Below, piece by piece: positions 16,688-25,203 of a stretch of 26,016 bases of DNA. The position numbers and the translations under genes are program-made. Source of the stretch: an uncultured Chryseolinea sp. (GTDB lineage: Bacteria > Bacteroidota > Bacteroidia > Cytophagales > Cyclobacteriaceae). How positions within the stretch are numbered: position 1 is the stretch's first letter; each line of letters starts with the position of its first letter. Under the pieces are notes generated by a model that made no database searches, was not told the origin of the DNA, and worked only from the letters and a program-made list of their open reading frames with translations. The DNA is taken from the NCBI GenBank assembly GCA_946478915.1, contig CAMLER010000004.1, positions 1 through 26,016 of the forward strand. The letters run 5' to 3'.

Positions 16688-18257
16688 CTCTCACGCGATC
16701 TGCTTTTGTTGTATTTCTTATTGTCTGATAGCCCCACACAAAAAAAGAATCCGGCATCCATTGGCGAACGCCGCCTTCAAATTCTTTGTCGGTCCTGATT
16801 TCATCTTGAGGGTCGTTCGTTTGTACCTTAATTGTATTTTCACTGACCTCGCTATTGTCCAACCCAATCACTTTCAGCTTCAGCTCGGATTCTTTCTTAT
16901 ACATAAAATAAAGCTGATTGTTCACAATGCAATAATCAGTGACTTGTTCCAGGCCGGGCATTTTCTTCTCATCCAGTTTTATGCTGTGGTCCCAGTTCAC
17001 TTTACCATCGCTGCTGAACGACAACAATACCGTTTCCGCAGTTCGTACATCATTGGTGTTGCGCGACGAACTATTGTACATATAGGGTCGATACATCCTG
17101 CCCATTCCCGGATAATAATAACCATAGGGATAGAATCCGTATGGGCTATAATATGGATTATAGTAATAGGGATTTGTATAGTAGGGATTAACATTGGAAA
17201 CCGGGCTATAGACTTCGGCGAGCAAAAGAAAACCGTGTTCGTATTCAGCCACGTCGTACGGCATTACATAATTCAGGTAGTTAGGAATTCTGCCGGCAGC
17301 AGCATCATCTTTGGAATTTTGCTTAATGCGTTCAGCCCGTTTCGGATTCAAATAGTCCAGGTAATGGTCTAGCTGTCCGAAATCCACATACTTGATCTTT
17401 TGCTCCTGGAAGGGATTAACCTCCAAAAAGTAGAATCCGGTTGACTGTTTTGAGTTCCTTTCACCCCATGTTCCCATGATCGCAAGATCTTCGCGTTCCA
17501 ATGCGCTCGAAATGCCCGTTTGCAGTGACCGTTGCTCGTCGATCGGTACAATGTCCTCCAATAATTGCTTTCCTGTTTCATCAAAAGTACGCAGTATAAG
17601 TTTGCGATTATCTTTAGAGCCCCGATCAATTGAAACCGTATTAAAGGTTTGATTTTGGTTTGTGCGCAAATCTACCAGTTCGGTATCCTTCTGAAAGAAA
17701 CCCGGTATCACGCGAAGCTGCTTGTCGGCAAACTCATAAAGAACAATAGCAGGCTCGTTATTCACATATCCCCCAAACACGAAGTTATTTCCTGCTTTTA
17801 TGAAATGGGTTAATTTGAAGTCCAGTTCGGGCTTAATCTGATTTTTAGTGATCTCCTTTGATGTCAGATCGACTGTTACAAGTTCAAAGTCGTTCTTTGT
17901 TGTTTCTCCTGTTCTGTAAAGAAAATACAGGTAGTCTGGCGCAATTTCATAACCGACCATTTTATATCGATCATTAATTTCGAGTTCGATCACAGATTTC
18001 TCTTGCAGGGCTGTGTCCAGCAGGATCAGTTCCCAGACCTTATTGCTGTTTTTGTATTTGTCGCGTTCGCGGAATAAGGCAAGCCCATCCTGTTTCAGTG
18101 AAATAACATTAAAATAATCTTCGGAATTTTTTTGCTCTCGCTCGTATCGGCTGGTTTGCGAGACCTGTCCAAACGACGCAGATGATGTAAAAAGAATAAT
18201 GGTCAAAGCGAACGCAGAAATACCATATACGATCACGAAAGAAGGGGATAACTTCAT
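16653..18257 (-). CDS. Exported protein of unknown function with Tyr/Pro-rich insertion (upstream copy)
   Basis: This is a 534-residue paralogue of the next gene. A signal peptide ends near FG-QVSQ (about residue 30). Shared landmarks are SQTSRYE, LDTA, EPAIVLYEFADKQLRVIPG (168-186), GTWGERNS (262-269), and WGYQTI plus VFYINK at the C-terminus. The main difference is a segment at about 356-394 very rich in Tyr, Pro and Gly, with NPYY repeated at 357-360, 362-365 and 367-370; the paralogue has only a short Tyr/Gly/Arg segment there. I cannot name a function. The ATG overlaps the EVE gene stop as ATGA, and the 3' end overlaps the next gene by 35 bases, so the three are one unit. Surface or cell-envelope location is inferred from the signal peptide. 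Confidence 0.8.
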   Translation of the reverse strand: MKLSPSFVIVYGISAFALTIILFTSSASFGQVSQTSRYEREQKNSEDYFNVISLKQDGLALFRERDKYKNSNKVWELILLDTALQEKSVIELEINDRYKMVGYEIAPDYLYFLYRTGETTKNDFELVTVDLTSKEITKNQIKPELDFKLTHFIKAGNNFVFGGYVNNEPAIVLYEFADKQLRVIPGFFQKDTELVDLRTNQNQTFNTVSIDRGSKDNRKLILRTFDETGKQLLEDIVPIDEQRSLQTGISSALEREDLAIMGTWGERNSKQSTGFYFLEVNPFQEQKIKYVDFGQLDHYLDYLNPKRAERIKQNSKDDAAAGRIPNYLNYVMPYDVAEYEHGFLLLAEVYSPVSNVNPYYTNPYYYNPYYSPYGFYPYGYYYPGMGRMYRPYMYNSSSRNTNDVRTAETVLLSFSSDGKVNWDHSIKLDEKKMPGLEQVTDYCIVNNQLYFMYKKESELKLKVIGLDNSEVSENTIKVQTNDPQDEIRTDKEFEGGVRQWMPDSFFVWGYQTIRNTTKADRVRDVFYINKVVVK

Positions 18258-18658
18258 TTTGTATTGCTTAATTCCAGTATGAGGTCGAACTCTTCCGGTC
18301 TTACGGACTGAACAGATAACCTAGATGCCTTAACCAGCACCATATTAGCAAAACGCTTATCCGCTTTGATTTGTGCGAGGGTTACGGGATTTTTTAATTT
18401 TCGCTCAGGCGCAATATCTACGGCGACCCAATCCTTATCATTGGGTTCGGGATATCCCTCCTTAATGATCTTGCCAATGCCTACAATAGCTTTTTCATCG
18501 CCTGTGTGGTAAAAGAATACCAGGTCCCCCTTTTTCATACCCTTCAGGTTGCTCCTTGCCTGAAAATTCCGGACGCCATCCCATACTGTTTTTTTATCGC
18601 GTATAAGGTCATCCCATGAAAAGGTATCGGGTTCAGTCTTAACGAGCCAGTAATTCAT
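18254..18658 (-). CDS. EVE-domain protein
   Basis: The 134-residue product is a single EVE domain, the PUA-like fold found in thymocyte nuclear protein 1 and many small bacterial proteins. Recognisable blocks are MNYWLVKTEPDTFSWDDL at the start, VWDGVRNFQARSNL (25-38), KGDLVFFYHTGDEKAIVG (43-60) and the FANMVLVKASRLSVQSV block near the C-terminus. EVE domains are proposed to bind modified bases in nucleic acids, so a role with modified DNA or RNA is possible but not shown here. It is the first gene of a unit with two exported proteins, with its stop overlapping the next start as ATGA. That pairing has no obvious functional logic and may reflect only chromosomal packing. Confidence 0.92.
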   Translation of the reverse strand: MNYWLVKTEPDTFSWDDLIRDKKTVWDGVRNFQARSNLKGMKKGDLVFFYHTGDEKAIVGIGKIIKEGYPEPNDKDWVAVDIAPERKLKNPVTLAQIKADKRFANMVLVKASRLSVQSVRPEEFDLILELSNTK

Positions 18659-18844
18659 GATTCTTCTTTTATGACTTTACAAATTAGTAAATAGTCTTTG
18701 TATTTTCCTGCTAGCTATAGCGGTATATGCTTCGTTGCTGGCGGTTCCTGGCCACAGCAATAACCACCCGGGTACAGTGTATGATCAATCAATACCAAAA
18801 ATTCAAAACAAAACGGATCACAACGCATTTATACGCTTAATTTT

Positions 18845-18860
18845 GCCTTCTCGAGGAGGC
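18845..18860. repeat. GC-rich near-palindrome in the divergent spacer
   Basis: GCCTTCTCGAGGAGGC is palindromic apart from one T/G position. It lies in the 255-base spacer between the divergent EVE and glycosyltransferase genes and is followed by a G-rich TGGGGTGG run. It overlaps by one base a TAATTTTG (18838-18845), which matches a -7 element but has no upstream TTG. Its composition differs from the AT-rich surroundings, which suggests a dispersed repeat. Confidence 0.35.
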
Positions 18861-18913
18861 TGGGGTGGAAACTCTCTCTTGTTAGAATTTTCCGAAACAA
18901 AAACAATTGAAGA

Positions 18914-19918
18914 TTGAAGGCTTTGGTTATATGCGGATCTTCTATCGCTGATGTGGTGTTTGCCACGCCTCTGATCCGTGCGCTTAAAGTTCAATTGGAT
19001 GAAGTTGAATTGCATGCTTTCGCCGACTTGTCTTCAGCGTTTACCTTGGATGAGAATCCCTATGTTGATAACATCCATTTTTCGGTTGAATCCATCTGGC
19101 AAAATTTTCGGCGACTTAATAAGGAGAAGTTTGACTTGATTGTAAATCTTTCAGAAGAATGGAGTGCCGCATGTCTTACCACGCTGCTAAACACCAAGTC
19201 GTATGCTCTAAATTCACTGCGGTGGAAACAGTGGTTGATGGTAAATCTCAAAATCGATCAATTACCAAACAAGCATCTTGTCCAGCGGATGTTTGAAAGC
19301 GTTCAGGCCCTAAAACTCAAACCCGACGAATTGGGACTCGATTATTTTATTCCGGAAAAAGATAAGGTCTTAAGGGAGTGGTTGCCGCAAGAATTTCAGG
19401 GCGAATTTATGGTGTTCTGTATCAGTGCAAAATATAACACTCGAAAGTTGCCCATAGACCGGATGATAGAGTTGTGTGATAAGATCAATAAACCCATAGT
19501 ACTTCTTGGAGAAAAAACGGATTTTGAAACGGGTGAAGTAGTAAGCAGTTTTTTTGGTAAGTCGGTATCGGTCACTTATGATGAAGGATTGTTTCAACTC
19601 AATAAGCGAACGGTAGTGTATAATGCCTGTGGAAAATTTAATTTCAACCAGATGGCTAGTGTCATCAGGCAATCGCGGGCAGTGTTCACGTTCGACAATG
19701 AGTTTATCCCCGTGGCATCGGCATTCAAAAGAGACATTTACGGTCTGTGGGGAAATACGATCCTGATGTTTGGGAAGTATCCTTATCGTACAAGGTTTAC
19801 GGTGCTCGAGAACAACCGGCTTGAGTGCAGGCCTTGCAGTTCAAAGGGGTTTGATAAGTGCCCGAGAGGACACTTCAGGTGTATGAATAGGATTGTGTTT
19901 GATTTTTATATAAGCTGA
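18914..19918 (+). CDS. Family 9 glycosyltransferase (heptosyltransferase-like)
   Basis: The 334-residue product matches the GT9 family (GT-B fold), whose members add heptose or other sugars during lipopolysaccharide core or other surface glycan assembly at the cytoplasmic face. The N-terminus has the family pattern KALVICGSSIADVVFATPLI, then FDLIVNLS around residue 75. The C-terminus holds four cysteines, 305, 308, 316 and 323, in a CxxC-x7-C-x6-C pattern common in this family. The usual donor-site block with Asp-Gly/Thr-Gly and His is altered to FDNEFIPVASAF, so the substrate may differ. The start is TTG, since no earlier in-frame ATG exists and the next Met would remove the core of the fold. 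No other glycan genes are nearby. Confidence 0.82.
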   Translation: MKALVICGSSIADVVFATPLIRALKVQLDEVELHAFADLSSAFTLDENPYVDNIHFSVESIWQNFRRLNKEKFDLIVNLSEEWSAACLTTLLNTKSYALNSLRWKQWLMVNLKIDQLPNKHLVQRMFESVQALKLKPDELGLDYFIPEKDKVLREWLPQEFQGEFMVFCISAKYNTRKLPIDRMIELCDKINKPIVLLGEKTDFETGEVVSSFFGKSVSVTYDEGLFQLNKRTVVYNACGKFNFNQMASVIRQSRAVFTFDNEFIPVASAFKRDIYGLWGNTILMFGKYPYRTRFTVLENNRLECRPCSSKGFDKCPRGHFRCMNRIVFDFYIS

Positions 19919-19943
19919 CTTTGAAGCTGTCAGCTGACAGCTT
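19913..19943. repeat. Heptamer units forming a perfect 20-base palindrome
   Basis: AAGCTGTCAG (19924-19933) is followed directly by its exact complement CTGACAGCTT (19934-19943). AGCTGAC also occurs at 19913-19919, overlapping the glycosyltransferase stop TGA, so the units are AGCTGAC, then AGCTGTC-AGCTGAC-AGCTTT. The palindrome lies six bases after the stop and may act as a 3'-end hairpin between convergent genes; a clear T run is absent. Confidence 0.6.
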
Positions 19944-19972
19944 TAGAAACTGCTTTGGCAAAAATCTCTTAA

Positions 19973-20001
19973 TACCGCATACCTTTATACCTTATACCTT
20001 T
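19973..20001. repeat. TACCTTA-type tandem repeat
   Basis: Units TACCGCA, TACCTTTA, TACCTTA and TACCTTT follow one another in the spacer between the convergent glycosyltransferase and PurF-like genes. It differs in unit sequence from its neighbours but keeps the 7-8 base period. Confidence 0.5.
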
Positions 20002-20055
20002 CTTGCAAATGGAAATAGGTTCAATACGTACCCATCGAAATCGAGCGTACCACCA

Positions 20056-20085
20056 GATTACTTTATTACCCGATTACTGTTTACC
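20056..20085. repeat. GATTACT-type tandem repeat
   Basis: Units GATTACT, TTATTACC, CGATTACT and GTTTACC run up to four bases before the PurF-like stop codon. On the minus strand the units read like GGTAATC, close to those in the spacer at 13385-13414. Confidence 0.5.
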
Positions 20086-20089
20086 TTTC

Positions 20090-21973
20090 TCAGTAGGCGC
20101 GTACAAGTCGCCCTTCCATATAATTTACATAGGCGCGGTTCACTACTTTCATCCCACCGGGTGTCGGGTAGTTACCAGTAAAATACCAGTCGCCGGCATG
20201 ATTCGGGATGGCTTTATGTAGGTTTTCGACAGTTTGAAAAACGACTTCAACTTCGGCCTTCGTGTCGGCAGGCTTTACAATCTCTGATATTTTTGCAGAT
20301 ACCTGCTCGTACGTGAATTGATCGTAAAGTTGCTTGACGTAGTTTTCCTGATGCGACCGGTCTTTTGCGCGGAGACATTTCTCATAGACTTCTCCAAGGA
20401 TGTAGTCCTTACTGTGCTCCTTTAATAGGGCAGTCATCGCCCGAAAGGCAACAAAATCACCCATTCTGCTCATATCGATTCCGTAACAATCGGGAAACCG
20501 GATTTGGGGTGCCGACGAAACCACAACGATCTTCTTCGGTTCCAGCCGGTCCAGCATTTTTAAAATACTTTTCTCAAGCGTGGTTCCCCTTACGATCGAA
20601 TCGTCGATAACCACCAGGGTATCGATACCTTTTCGGATTACTTCGTAAGTAGTATCATACACGTGTGCTACCATTTCGTCCCGATGTTCATCGTCGGTGA
20701 TGAAGGTTCGAAGCTTTACATCTTTCAAAACCAACTTTTCTATTCTCGGACGGAAGGATAAAATATCTTCGAGAGAATCGACGGTCGGTTTTTGATCGAT
20801 GATGATGTCCTTTTGTTTCTTGATAAGATAATCCTCGATACCAGCCATCAAGCCATAAAAAGCAGTTTCAGCTGTGTTCGGTATGTAGGAGAAAACAGTA
20901 TTTCTGATATCGAAATTTATGGCGCGCAACACTTGTGGGACCAGAAGGCGGCCGAGTTGTTTACGTTCTTTGTATATATCGGGATCGTTGCCGCGGGAAA
21001 AATAGATTCTTTCGAAGCTGCAAGACTTTTTGTCGCCCGGAGTAGTGATCATATGTTGCGCATACTCACCGCTCTTATCTATAATAAGTGCATGACCAGG
21101 CTTGATTTCTTCAATCTGGTTGTAGTCGATATTGAAAGCTGTTTTGATTGCCGGTTTTTCGGAGGCAACGACAACAACCTCATCGTTTGCGTAGTAATAA
21201 GCAGGACGAATACCATTTGGATCCCGAACAACGAAAGCGGAACCTGAGCCAATCAATCCTGCCATAGTATAACCTCCATCGAAGTCCTTGCACGCCCTTC
21301 GAAGCATCCGCGCAAGGTTCAATTCGTTCTCGATGATTTCAGATACTTCGCGGTTTGTGAATTTGTCTTTGTACTTGTCGAAGAGGCCCTGAACTTCTTC
21401 ATCCAGAAAGTGGCCGATCTTTTCCATCACGGTCACGGTATCAACTTTTTCCTTGGGATGTTGGCCCAAATCAACCAACAGGTCAAAAAGTTCGTCAACA
21501 TTGGTCATGTTGAAGTTGCCGGCCATTACCAGATTGCGACTTCTCCAATTGTTCTGACGTAAAAAAGGATGAACGTTTTCAATACTGTTCATCCCATGTG
21601 TTCCGTAACGAAGATGTCCTAACCAAAGCTCGCCTGTAAAAGCTACATTTTCTTTAAGCCATCGCTCGTTCTTATATTTTTGTTTTCCTTCTTTTTGTGC
21701 TTTCCTATATTTTTTGGCGATCTTCTTGAAGAGGGCTGCGACGGGTTGAGATTTGATTGAACGGTAACGGCTAATGTAACGGTGGCCGGAGTCAATATCG
21801 ATTTTGATGTTAGCAATCCCGGCGCCGTCCTGTCCCCGGTTATGCTGCTTCTCCATTAAGATATACATCTTGTTGACTGCGTACATCGACCCATACTTTT
21901 CGATGTAATAGGAGAGAGGCTTTCGGAGGCGGATCATTGCTATGCCACACTCGTGAAGAATCTGATCAGTCAT
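20090..21973 (-). CDS. Long PurF-like amidophosphoribosyltransferase
   Basis: The 627-residue product combines a class II glutamine amidotransferase domain (about 9-310) and a type I phosphoribosyltransferase domain (about 320-560). Canonical PurF makes phosphoribosylamine from PRPP and glutamine, the first step of purine synthesis. Seen here: CGIAM with Cys9 as the likely N-terminal nucleophile after removal of eight residues, RGQDGAG at 46-52, GHLRYGTHG at 119-127, RDPNGIRP at 250-257, and the PRPP motif VVIDDSIVRGTT at 454-465. The protein is over 100 residues longer than usual PurF; a Lys-rich insertion lies at 82-109. The usual HNGNLTN is GNFNMTN at 152-158, placing Phe where the oxyanion-hole Gly is expected. 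It may be a second, Bacteroidota-type paralogue rather than the main PurF. Confidence 0.85.
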   Translation of the reverse strand: MTDQILHECGIAMIRLRKPLSYYIEKYGSMYAVNKMYILMEKQHNRGQDGAGIANIKIDIDSGHRYISRYRSIKSQPVAALFKKIAKKYRKAQKEGKQKYKNERWLKENVAFTGELWLGHLRYGTHGMNSIENVHPFLRQNNWRSRNLVMAGNFNMTNVDELFDLLVDLGQHPKEKVDTVTVMEKIGHFLDEEVQGLFDKYKDKFTNREVSEIIENELNLARMLRRACKDFDGGYTMAGLIGSGSAFVVRDPNGIRPAYYYANDEVVVVASEKPAIKTAFNIDYNQIEEIKPGHALIIDKSGEYAQHMITTPGDKKSCSFERIYFSRGNDPDIYKERKQLGRLLVPQVLRAINFDIRNTVFSYIPNTAETAFYGLMAGIEDYLIKKQKDIIIDQKPTVDSLEDILSFRPRIEKLVLKDVKLRTFITDDEHRDEMVAHVYDTTYEVIRKGIDTLVVIDDSIVRGTTLEKSILKMLDRLEPKKIVVVSSAPQIRFPDCYGIDMSRMGDFVAFRAMTALLKEHSKDYILGEVYEKCLRAKDRSHQENYVKQLYDQFTYEQVSAKISEIVKPADTKAEVEVVFQTVENLHKAIPNHAGDWYFTGNYPTPGGMKVVNRAYVNYMEGRLVRAY

Positions 21974-22082
21974 TTGTTCTTTTCCGTTTCATTGCACATT
22001 TCGATCCGTCTTACCCAATCGTATTATTAAACCCAGCGATTGAATGCCATATGAACAACTGATCACGATTAAAAGGTCACGG

Positions 22083-23558
22083 CTAAAGCACAAAGTTAAT
22101 TTTATTAATCCATCTCATCAATAGATGAGGCTGGAAGAACAAAAGAAGTATGAGTATCACCAGGCTTAGTCCGAGTATGTTTTCAAACGTTTGTGTCGGT
22201 TTTATACGATCATGAGACCCTCTTTTGATAAAAGAATAAAAGGGAATTTTCAGGTAATAAAAAAGTGCGATCACCGTATTAAGCAGTCCAAAAACGAGAA
22301 GCCACAACAACACTGGCTTTCCTGATAATTGGTAAGCTTCCCAGGTGGAGGTAAAGACAAAGAGTTTAGCAGTAAATCCTGCGGTGGGAGGTAATCCTGT
22401 CAGCGCGATCATTCCAATGAGCAGCAGGACAGCAGGCAACGCGTAGTGCCTTCCCGCACCGGCAAAGGATTCCACAGAACCAAAACCCTGTGCTTCGAAA
22501 TACTGGAGGTAAAGAAACACCAGGTAATTGATCAGTACGAAAATGCTTGCGTAGAATAACATGAAATTAACGCCGGACGGTATAAAGGCAGCGACGCCTA
22601 CGAGCAGGAAACCTGATTGTGCGACGGAAGAGTAAGCCATCAGCCTTTTCGGCTTTTGTTGCCACAACGCTGAGAAATTTCCCACTGTAAGGGTCAGCAT
22701 GGTTATAAAACAAATAACAAACTGCCAATCATGGCCAGCCTGACCAAACACGTTCAACGCCAAGGAGAACCGTGTGATAATACCGACACCTGCTAATTTT
22801 GGAACCACAGAAAAAAAAGCTACGACAGGCATCGGAGCAGCTTCATACACGTCAGGTGCCCAGGGATGGAATGGCGCAGCAGCCATCTTGAAAAAGAATC
22901 CGGCCAGCGCCATGCAGCCCGCCATAAGAAGAAGGGGCGACTGATTGTTTATGAGTCCTCTGGCAAATTCAGCGGAGGGAAAGTTCAGCGTTCCTGTCAG
23001 TCCATATAATAATGTAAATCCGTAGAGCATTACAGCCGATGCAACCGATCCGAAAAGAAAATATTTAAGGCTTCCCTCAGCGCTGCCTTTCGAGAATGAA
23101 AAGTTTGTGAGCGCATAGGAGCTGATAGAGATCATCTCCAGTGAAATAAAAACGGAGACAAGATTAATGCTCATCAACAACAGGTGGGCGCCCAGTGATA
23201 CCGTTACAATCAGGGCATATAATTCAGACAGACGCTGTTGGTTTGGATTTCTCCACGTCAGTACAACGGTCAGAATACCTGCTACATCAACCAATATTTT
23301 CAGGTATGCCGAGAATGAATCGCTCCGAAGCATCCCATTAAAAATGTTCAGCGGCTCATTGTAATTTTCCCAATGGAGAACATGGACGCAAAGCGCTGCA
23401 GCGAACCCCAGGAAAGCAATCAAATGCAGATGTACGCCGTCCTTTCTGAACAGTCCGGCTATGATTAGAAGAATAATGGCAATCGACAGAATTGTTTCAG
23501 GGATGAAAAGTCCGAAACTCATCCGAATCGAATTCAATTGATCTGCTAACCCTGTCAC
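22083..23558 (-). CDS. nuoN: NADH-quinone oxidoreductase subunit N
   Basis: This 491-residue polytopic membrane protein belongs to the antiporter-like proton-pumping subunits of respiratory complex I. It is hydrophobic throughout, with roughly 14 membrane segments, and carries the NuoN block FKMAAAPFHPWAPDVYEAAP, including the buried Lys of the proton path. The GTG at 23558 overlaps the nuoM stop as GTGA, which supports it over the ATG at 23522 and implies translational coupling. It is last in the visible L-M-N set; the PurF-like gene begins 109 bases later on the same strand with no clear terminator between. Confidence 0.95.
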   Translation of the reverse strand: MTGLADQLNSIRMSFGLFIPETILSIAIILLIIAGLFRKDGVHLHLIAFLGFAAALCVHVLHWENYNEPLNIFNGMLRSDSFSAYLKILVDVAGILTVVLTWRNPNQQRLSELYALIVTVSLGAHLLLMSINLVSVFISLEMISISSYALTNFSFSKGSAEGSLKYFLFGSVASAVMLYGFTLLYGLTGTLNFPSAEFARGLINNQSPLLLMAGCMALAGFFFKMAAAPFHPWAPDVYEAAPMPVVAFFSVVPKLAGVGIITRFSLALNVFGQAGHDWQFVICFITMLTLTVGNFSALWQQKPKRLMAYSSVAQSGFLLVGVAAFIPSGVNFMLFYASIFVLINYLVFLYLQYFEAQGFGSVESFAGAGRHYALPAVLLLIGMIALTGLPPTAGFTAKLFVFTSTWEAYQLSGKPVLLWLLVFGLLNTVIALFYYLKIPFYSFIKRGSHDRIKPTQTFENILGLSLVILILLLFFQPHLLMRWINKINFVL

Positions 23559-25174
23559 GGCGTATAGGGTAAGGTTAGGTTAGTCCCTGTTTTAAGTACA
23601 AAGTCTGTAAAGTGCTTTGCGAATGGGTCAATTATTTCCAGTAATGGCTGTGGAAAGATACCAAAACACAATGTCGCCGCTGCAAGTGGCACCAACATGA
23701 GAAGTTCACTTTTGGTCAGGTCGGATAATCTCTCTTGCGATAAACCTGGCTTAAGATTAAAAGGACCAAAAAACATACGCTGCAACGTCCATAGGTAGTA
23801 AGCCGCACCCAGTATTAATCCAAGCGTTGCAATGATGGCAAATGCCTCAGGCAAAATTCCGTTTGCAGTTCCCGACCGGAATGCTCCCAGAAAGACCATT
23901 ATTTCCGCAATGAAACCGGAAAAACCTGGCAGGCCTAAGGAGGCAAAGAAGGCGATCAGCACAAGCGTTGTATACGACTTCATTTTTGAAGACAACCCGG
24001 AATAGCTGCTTATCATTCTGTCGTGCGTGCGGTCATACAATACTCCTGCAATAAGGAACAACATAGCCGTAATGATACCGTGGCTGATCATTTGGTACAC
24101 TGAACCAGCAACACCTTCAGAAGTGAGGGAGGCCATGCCCAGCAGTACAAATCCCATGTGAGACACTGATGAATAGGCAATAAGTCGCTTAAGATCGGCG
24201 CTGGCCATCGCATTCAGGCCGCCATAAATAATTGAGATAACCCCCATCAATCCGATCATCCAGCCGAAATAAATTGCAGCTTCCGGAAAAACCGGGAAAG
24301 CGATCCTGAGTAAACCGTACCCCCCAATTTTAAGCAGCAGCGCAGCGAGGATTACAGAAATTGGAGTTGACGCCTCTACGTGTGCATCAGGTAGCCACGT
24401 ATGGAAAGGTACCATGGGTAACTTGATCGCAAATCCGACGAACAAAAGTAGAAAAGCCCAAAGTCTTGCATTGTATGGGCCAATCATCCATGGGTTGTTG
24501 GGATCCAAAATCGTATTCGAAATAAAGTTCGTTGGTTCTGTCATGTGAAGTATGTTGAATGTATGAACCAACACACCGGATGAAGAAGGATCATGAACTG
24601 AGATGTATAGTCCGATCATCGCGATTAAAATGAAGATCGATCCTAATAGTGTATACAGAAAAAATTTGATGGATGCATATTCTCTTCTTGGACCTCCCCA
24701 TATAGCGATGAGGAAGAACATAGGCAGCAACATAAATTCAAAGAATAGATAGAACAACAGAAAATCCAACGCGGTAAAACTTCCTAGAATGGAAGCGTTC
24801 AAAATCAACAGCAATAAGAAATATCCTTTCACATTTTGGGATACATTCCAGGAGGAAATGGTTGCAATAAAAAGGATGAAAACAGAGAGTATTACGATCG
24901 GGAAATTAAGTCCGTCCGTTCCAACGAAGTAGCTTGCCTTTAACATTCCCCACGCGCCAAGGTCCAGCGTTATCCACGGTTGATGCTCGACGAACTGCAT
25001 TTCGCCTGCACGATCAAACGAGATCACCATACTAATAGCAACGACAATCTGAATTATGTTCGCAGCCAGTGTTATGTATCGAAAGGTTGTTGTTGCTTTT
25101 GGAGAAACGAATAGTCCAATGAATGCAGCAGCCAGGGGACTGAATATTAGAAATGAAATCAGGTATTGCTGCAT
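23555..25174 (-). CDS. nuoM: NADH-quinone oxidoreductase subunit M
   Basis: The product has 539 residues from the ATG at 25174; a TTG directly before it adds only one residue. It is another antiporter-like subunit of complex I with about 14 membrane segments. The family blocks are KLPMVPFHTWLPDAHVEA, with the conserved pump Lys, followed by LLLKIGGYGLLR, and further on LKRLIAYSSVSHMG, which is shared by all three antiporter-like subunits. It follows nuoL by 26-29 bases and overlaps nuoN by four. Together these subunits translocate protons across the cytoplasmic membrane. Confidence 0.96.
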   Translation of the reverse strand: MQQYLISFLIFSPLAAAFIGLFVSPKATTTFRYITLAANIIQIVVAISMVISFDRAGEMQFVEHQPWITLDLGAWGMLKASYFVGTDGLNFPIVILSVFILFIATISSWNVSQNVKGYFLLLLILNASILGSFTALDFLLFYLFFEFMLLPMFFLIAIWGGPRREYASIKFFLYTLLGSIFILIAMIGLYISVHDPSSSGVLVHTFNILHMTEPTNFISNTILDPNNPWMIGPYNARLWAFLLLFVGFAIKLPMVPFHTWLPDAHVEASTPISVILAALLLKIGGYGLLRIAFPVFPEAAIYFGWMIGLMGVISIIYGGLNAMASADLKRLIAYSSVSHMGFVLLGMASLTSEGVAGSVYQMISHGIITAMLFLIAGVLYDRTHDRMISSYSGLSSKMKSYTTLVLIAFFASLGLPGFSGFIAEIMVFLGAFRSGTANGILPEAFAIIATLGLILGAAYYLWTLQRMFFGPFNLKPGLSQERLSDLTKSELLMLVPLAAATLCFGIFPQPLLEIIDPFAKHFTDFVLKTGTNLTLPYTP

Positions 25175-25203
25175 CAATAATTATCTGTTAATAATCTGGC
25201 TTT

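Noticed and set aside
16761..17372. A 203-codon Ile/Val-rich open frame on the plus strand
   Set aside because: It is antisense to the Tyr-rich paralogue; the Ile/Val runs come from reading its Tyr/Asn codons backwards.
18735..18917. A 60-codon open frame ahead of the glycosyltransferase gene
   Set aside because: It has no family match and contains a GC-rich repeat-like hairpin; likely part of the divergent spacer.
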